Below are positions 1-6,000 of a stretch of DNA of 8,059 nucleotides, in pieces. Source of the DNA: JAPLLS01 sp041309145 (lineage in GTDB: Bacteria; Omnitrophota; Gorgyraeia; Gygaellales; Profunditerraquicolaceae); assembly GCA_041309145.1 (NCBI GenBank), contig JBFZAG010000082.1, positions 1 to 8,059 of the forward strand, written 5' to 3'. The notes under the pieces were generated by a model. That model saw only the letters and a program-made list of their open reading frames with translations, searched no databases and was not told the origin of the DNA. Every line of letters begins with the position of its first letter. Position 1 is the first letter of the stretch. Position numbers and translations under genes: made by a program.

Positions 1-3000
1 AGCCGCGGGTTTCTGGGCATTTGATTTTTTAGAAAGCCCTGCTTATACCCCAATTCAGCTTCGGCTTTGCTCTGATACTTGGTTTTCTTCAGTGTTTTTA
101 TGGTTTGCTCTATATCCAGCTGGACATTCTTCTGTTGGATCGCCTCTTGGAACCGCGCGTTTTCCGGAACAGCCAGGATTTTTTTGATCTCTTTATTGAC
201 CGTGTGCTTGCTGACTTTTGCACCTCTGGCATGCAGCCGGCGCATAATTTCCTTCCGGCTGATCTTCTCTTTATTTTCCAGCGCTTTTTTGAGGATATCC
301 AGATAATCAACCTCCTCAGGCAAATAATCCAGCTTTTTCCTGGCGACCTGGGCATACCTGGCCTTGAGCGCCCTGGTGACCGCTGCCAATTTTTCTTTAG
401 GATAAATCCCGGCGCGCAGCGATTCTTTTGCTCCGCGCGCTCCCCGGCCCAATCCTTCAGCTGCCGGCTCGATATACCCTTTTCTTAAGACTGCCAGCAC
501 CAGTTTTTGCTGGCTTTCCACTAATGTCGCGAATGCTTTCTTGAATTCATAGGGATCAATATCCAGGTCAATGAGGATTTTACTTATTTCTGCGTCAACA
601 ACGATCTTAGAACCCCCGTCAGCATTAATCCCGGCATCCTGATCCCTGATCTTCTTCAGCGCTTTAGCTGCCTCTTCCCGGACATTAGGATGCAGGGTTA
701 TATCTTCGCAAACCGCTCTCAAAGGTCGATAAGATTCCGCGCCGATCCGGACTAAAGCTTGGGTAATAGCCTGAATGATCCCCAGCCCTTCCTGCTTTCT
801 TAAAGTCGCGATTAAAGGTTTTATCGCCCGGGGATCCTTGATCTTTCCTAAGACCTCGGCAGCTCTCATGCTCGGCTCCCCGCAGCCGCACTGCAATTTC
901 TTAAGCAGGTTCTGGAACATATTTTCTTTTGCCTGCCCTGCAGCTTCCCGCACTATCAAATCAGCGTCTTTTGATTCGGCTTCCTGCAAAGCCAGGAAGG
1001 CCTCAAAATTATCCTGGCGGCCTAAATCATGGATCATCGATAAGCGGGTTGAGACCATACACCCCGGCTTACTTTCTTTATCTCCGCCGTCCTTCTCGCC
1101 GCCCTTGTCCTGGATTCTCTTAGCGCGGCGCTCTGCGGACAAGTCCATGGCTTTTTTCAGATATTCCTTAAACTCATCCGGAACAGGCAGCTCCTGGTCC
1201 TGGCCTCTGACCAATATCGCCCAATACCAGAGATCGACTTTAGCCTTACTCATTATTCCTTTATTCCCGGTTTTATCTTGTTCGTATTGTTTATAATACA
1301 ACCAGCCTCTTTCGTAATAAGGCCTCGGGTTAAACGGGTCATCCCTGATCTTTCTCTCGATCTTTTCCTCTTCCGAAAGTTTCTCTTCTTTCTGGTCAAA
1401 AGCAAGGGCGATCTCCAAGCAGCGAACGCCCTCTTCTTCATTGCCTTCGCTGGTAGCTGCAGCGGACATTTCTGCGTATCTTTTGGTTATTGCCCGGGGA
1501 ATCTGTTCTAATTTTTTCTTGAGCGCGGGGAAAAACTGCAGATGCTGGCTGACGATCTTCTGAAGCTGCTCCGAAGATTGCCCTTCCAGCTTAGCGGCCT
1601 GGCGGACTCTGAGGATATTAAAGATCGTTTTTAATTCGTTAAGATCGAATTTTGACGTTTTGAACAATTCAAACGCGGCATTGGATAAGGTTACCCGGAC
1701 AGTTCCCTGCCCGGAAAGTTCGGTCAGCATGAATAAAGGAGGGGCGCGGGCGATTACGTTGGTCAAATAACAAAATTCTACGGGAATTCCCTGCGCAGCA
1801 TCGGCTATTGGGTCCGAAGACGGTCTTTCGCCCTCTGCCCAGAAAGGACTTGTATTCCAACTTTCATCCTTTGACCTCATCTCGGCTATATAGTCGGCGT
1901 TATCAGTTCCAATCTCATCCAGGATATCCAGAAGATTTTTTCCGCCGTCAGCTAAAGCCCCGCCAAATAACCAGTCAACATCTATATCCCCCAGGTCATC
2001 GACCACTATATCCGCTCCGGCACGGTAAAGATCTTCGTAATTATTACTGCGGGCTATGCCGATGACCAGTCCGAATCCACCGGCCCTTCCGGCTTTCATA
2101 TCGCTGGTGGCATCCCCAACAACAACGGCGAGTTCAGGGTCGGAAACCCCGATTCTAGACAATGCGGTAAGAAAAGTCTCGGGATGCGGCTTGCCGTGCT
2201 GGACATCTTTTGCGGTTACCACAGCTTCAAAACAACCGCTCAGGCCTGTTTTTTCCAGTATCGGTATCGACATATCCGAGCCCGAACCGGCTCCGAACCG
2301 GATAGCCCACTTTTGTCTGGCCCGTTTGATGAACTCGATAGTAGTCGGATAAGTTTTTATCCCCGCCTTATTAAGCAATCCAATGTATATAAAATGTTTT
2401 TTATTGTCCCAATATTCGATCTCTTCAGCCCTCAGGCCGGGGAACCATTCTTTCAAAGATTCCTTCCCTTTTCTCCCGTTGAGATGCTTTTCGTAAAAAA
2501 CCAGATCGACCTCGGGTCCGTTATTAGCCCGAAATACCGCATTCCATGTCGCGACCCAAACCGGCGTTGTGTCAAAAATAACGCCGTCCAGGTCCAAAAT
2601 GGCCGCTATAAAATTAAAAAGCCCCGCCGGGAAGCGATTTCTGTCCTCCACCAGCCACGGAAGGTAAGACAGCATCCTTTGGGTTTCTCTTCCCGACGGA
2701 GCGGAATATTCTGTTCTGCCCCCGTCTTTATACCTGCTATTTTGTCTTAATTTGCGCTTAAAATCAACAACTTTTCGGTTACCATTGTTAGATTTATTGG
2801 GAATGGTTTTATCCGGGACTGAGCGGTCATAAGGATTGGGGCCGAGATCGGGGTTGCTGACCGTAATATAAATGTCGAAATCGCCGTTTTTGTAAATTTC
2901 TCCCATCCTCTTGAAGATCTCCCTTAGCCCGGTCTTGATCTCTTCCCGGGAATACGGGTGCAGATCATGGCACTGCGCGGAGCATCCGGCGATCATTTCA

Positions 3001-6000
3001 TCTTCGCAAAGAAGCTCTTCGAATTCCTTAAGCGAGAAACGCGCGGCAAACCCCTTCCAGGGAAGCGGTTTAGCCAGGAAATCCAGGGTTTTCTTTTCTA
3101 AACTTCCCTTGTTCTTCTCAATATATCCTTTTATGATCTTCACCAGTCCCCGGTGGTCGTTTTCGGCAAAAGCCACGATGTTCTTGACCCGGCGCAGCAT
3201 AAAATCATCTTCCGTTAATTCGCTGTCAGCCTTCTCGTGCGCGTCCAGGATCAAGCCAAACACCGAAAGCTCTTTTTCCAGGCCGACGATCTGCTTGTAC
3301 AGCGCCTTGTAGGAAGTGCTGAACTTCGCCTCGCCAATAGTATTGCTTATCTCTTTGGACCTGCCGTTGCTGGAAACAAAATCTACCTCCTTGGATCCTT
3401 TCCTCGAGATCAAAACTATATCTGTTCCAATGTCTTTTTCTATGAGCCCGATAACCAGTTCCCCCAGATAAAAAGTCAGGAAATACAAATACGACTTCTC
3501 CCCGAAGATCCCCTTTACAGAAGAAATACACTTATCTTCCAACTGGCAACGGGTGATCCTGCGGCTGATCTTGTTTAACCTGATGATGTTATCGCAAACC
3601 GCGGTAATGTGCAAAACCCGGGCTTGATCATCGTTGAATTTTATCCCCAGGATCCCTTTGGCCAGAATACCGTCTAATTTTGTGACCAAAACTCCCATAT
3701 CCGCTTTATAGATTATTCCCGACCATAAAGGTATCGCCTTGACCCCGTTAAACAGGTCCTTCAACCGGTAATAGATCTCCCTATCTTCCAGCTGGCGATG
3801 ATGGCTATAAACTAATCCCAGCATCAGCCCGGCTATAACTCCTTCCGGAACATTAACCCCCTTGAATTCCCTGATAATCTTGCGGTAAGAATCAACAATA
3901 AAATCCTTGTTTTGATAGACTTTATTCAAATCTTCTTCGTAGATGAGCTCAAATACTTCAGCCACGTCGCCATTGCGCACAGCCTTTTCCAGCCTTTTGA
4001 ACGCGGCGACAAAAGGATAATCGCTGTTTGTCAGGCGGGCTAAGATCTCGGTTTTGCGTCTCTGAGGCAGGCGCAAAAAGAAATTAATATCTCCGTAAAA
4101 GACTTCTTTTTCTATTTGCCGCTTATTCTCCCGGATGCAGCGGGTCCGGTCCAGTTTATTCCTGATGATCGTCGCCAGGACGAATTTATCCTCGAGCGCG
4201 AAAAGAGGCAGTTGCATAACCCCGCTCTTATCGATCAGCGGAGCATTTTCCAGGAACTCAAACTCAAAATTGATCGGATTGCGGACATCGTGGACCTTGC
4301 CCCAGACTTTGTCATAAGCCAGAATATCTAAAGCATCAAAGATAATTTTCTTGACCGCCGCAGGATCAAGCGAATCGTATTTATTCAGGATAATATCGCG
4401 CTTGTTTACCCGTCCGGCGATCCTGGCTTCCGCGGAAAATTCCCCTCCGTCTTTTCCGGTTCTGACGGGGAAAACATCAACGTAATTACCCACCGATTTC
4501 TTAGAGGAAATTTCATAATCGATCAAATAAAGCTCCTGCCAGGGCGCAGCGGACTTCTCCCGCTTTATCGCCAGATCGCGTTCGATCAAGAACAGTTCAA
4601 AATCTTCCGGAGTATTGATCTTAAGGCTGCCGGCTCCGGCTTCGGCGGCGCTGATTATCCGGCAGATGCTCAATTCCTGGATATCCAGACGGGCGGTGAT
4701 CCGGGCTAAAGCGTGGATATATTTCGGGAAATCTTTTTTGGTGCAAAATCTGCAGGCGAAAGGCACGCCCTGGGCCAGGAAGATCATCACATTTTCGAAC
4801 TCCACCCCTTTCCTGGCCAGAGCGATGGCGTAATCAAAGACAACGGCGATCAGATCTTTATTGTAATCGATCGCCTTTACGGCCTTAGGCACCCCTCTTC
4901 TGAATATGCAGTCCGGAAAAGCTTCATTAGTCTTATTTACTCTCCGGCCTACGGTCCGGACAAGTTTTTTGGTTTTGTCCTGGAGGGGGTCTTTTGGCTT
5001 TGCCCTCTTTCCGCCGTCTAATGATAAAAGCGTAACCTCGGCAGGTTCTTTTTTAACTATCCTGAAGGCTCCGAATGATTTTCCTTTGGCGCTCAAGCTG
5101 ATTTCTTCCAGCTCAGTTCGGGTCATAACCTGCGCTGTAATGCCGCAGGATTTGGGAGCTGACAAACAAACCCTCTGGATCTGGTATTCAGCCTGAGGAT
5201 CGCGCGCCGGGTTTTGCAGAGCTAGGACAGGGTCCAGCCCGACTTTTATTTTCCTTTCTTGAGCGCTGGGATTGAGCACTCCCAAAATGATCTCTTGCTG
5301 ATCAAACCAGGCAACAGTAATGACCTCTGATTGAGGATCTGAAAGAACTATGAACTCCCCGTTCAAAAGAAGCGGATAGCGCATCCGCGCTGAAAACAGC
5401 TGGCGGCCGTTAGCCAGCGCTTCCTTGCTTGCCTGCTCAATACGCGGAGCAACGGCGCTCAAACTCAAATTCCCCTTATATAAATGATCTATGCCGTAAA
5501 GCTGTCCGTTGAAAACCAGGGAATATCCCGGGATAAACTGATAAAGAGCGTACAAAAGCTGTTTATCGCCGGCGCTTAACTTAGCCCAGGGATCCATGAA
5601 ATCAAAAGCGTCGTGTTCCGGGCCGATATTCACCAGATTGTTGCGCAGATGCGTAGGCTTGAATTCCAGCTCTTTAAGATAGTTTGATAATGTGCCCGTC
5701 TTGGTCTGATCCGATAAAGCTCCGCAGCCGAAATCACGCGGTTTCCAGTTATACGCCGCGGTGTCGCGGTAAGCAGCCAGCTCCAGCAGTTCAGAATGGC
5801 GCTCAAAACCCTCAAAAAGGATAAAGGCATCCGGTCGCTTCTGGCGCATAGTCTGAATAAATATTTCGGTCAGATTATAATCAGTTTCTATTCCCCAGTT
5901 CTCGCGTAACTTGTCGGGAAAAGTCGACAGTGCGGCATCGACGCGAAAACCGTCCATCCCCTTATCCAGCCAGAAAGAACCTATAGTTACAGCCTGGCGG

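Larger units (their letters stand above)
3..611 (-). other. Basic helical end region after the last DGG motif, running off the window
   Basis: Residues 2483-2685. After NADGGSKIVVDAEI the chain is rich in Lys, Arg, Glu, Leu and Ala, apparently almost all alpha-helix, and carries the two HTH-like segments listed separately. The part between them (KEKLAAVTRALKARYAQVAR and following) has a LPEEVDYLDILKKALENKE helix. The frame is still open at the window edge, so further domains must follow. I recognise no enzyme here. Confidence 0.5.

Noticed and set aside
105..488. Plus-strand ORF of 127 codons and other short ORFs at the left end
   Set aside because: They overlap the continuous minus-strand frame throughout and have no motif of their own.
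1251..1262. Internal ATG preceded by AAAGGA, which might start a separate protein within the giant frame
   Set aside because: The spacing to the ATG is short, the position is in the middle of a helical stretch, and one such match is expected by chance in 8 kb.
775..1296. Plus-strand ORF of 173 codons opposite the HEAT-like repeats
   Set aside because: The Ser/Ala/Pro-rich translation without family features is what the complement of Lys/Glu/Ala-rich helices produces; no ribosome binding site or flanking gene structure supports it.
2184..2750. Plus-strand ORF of 188 codons antisense to the HAD domain
   Set aside because: Its translation shows no recognisable domain, has odd composition (many Arg, Pro, Phe, Ser), and lies exactly opposite conserved HAD motifs. 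It is a shadow of the real frame.
2967..2984. C-x3-C-H patch as a heme-binding site, and isolated CRFC and CGCG pairs as metal sites
   Set aside because: Each occurs once, without the second half of a zinc or iron-sulfur site, without a secretion signal and without axial-ligand context.
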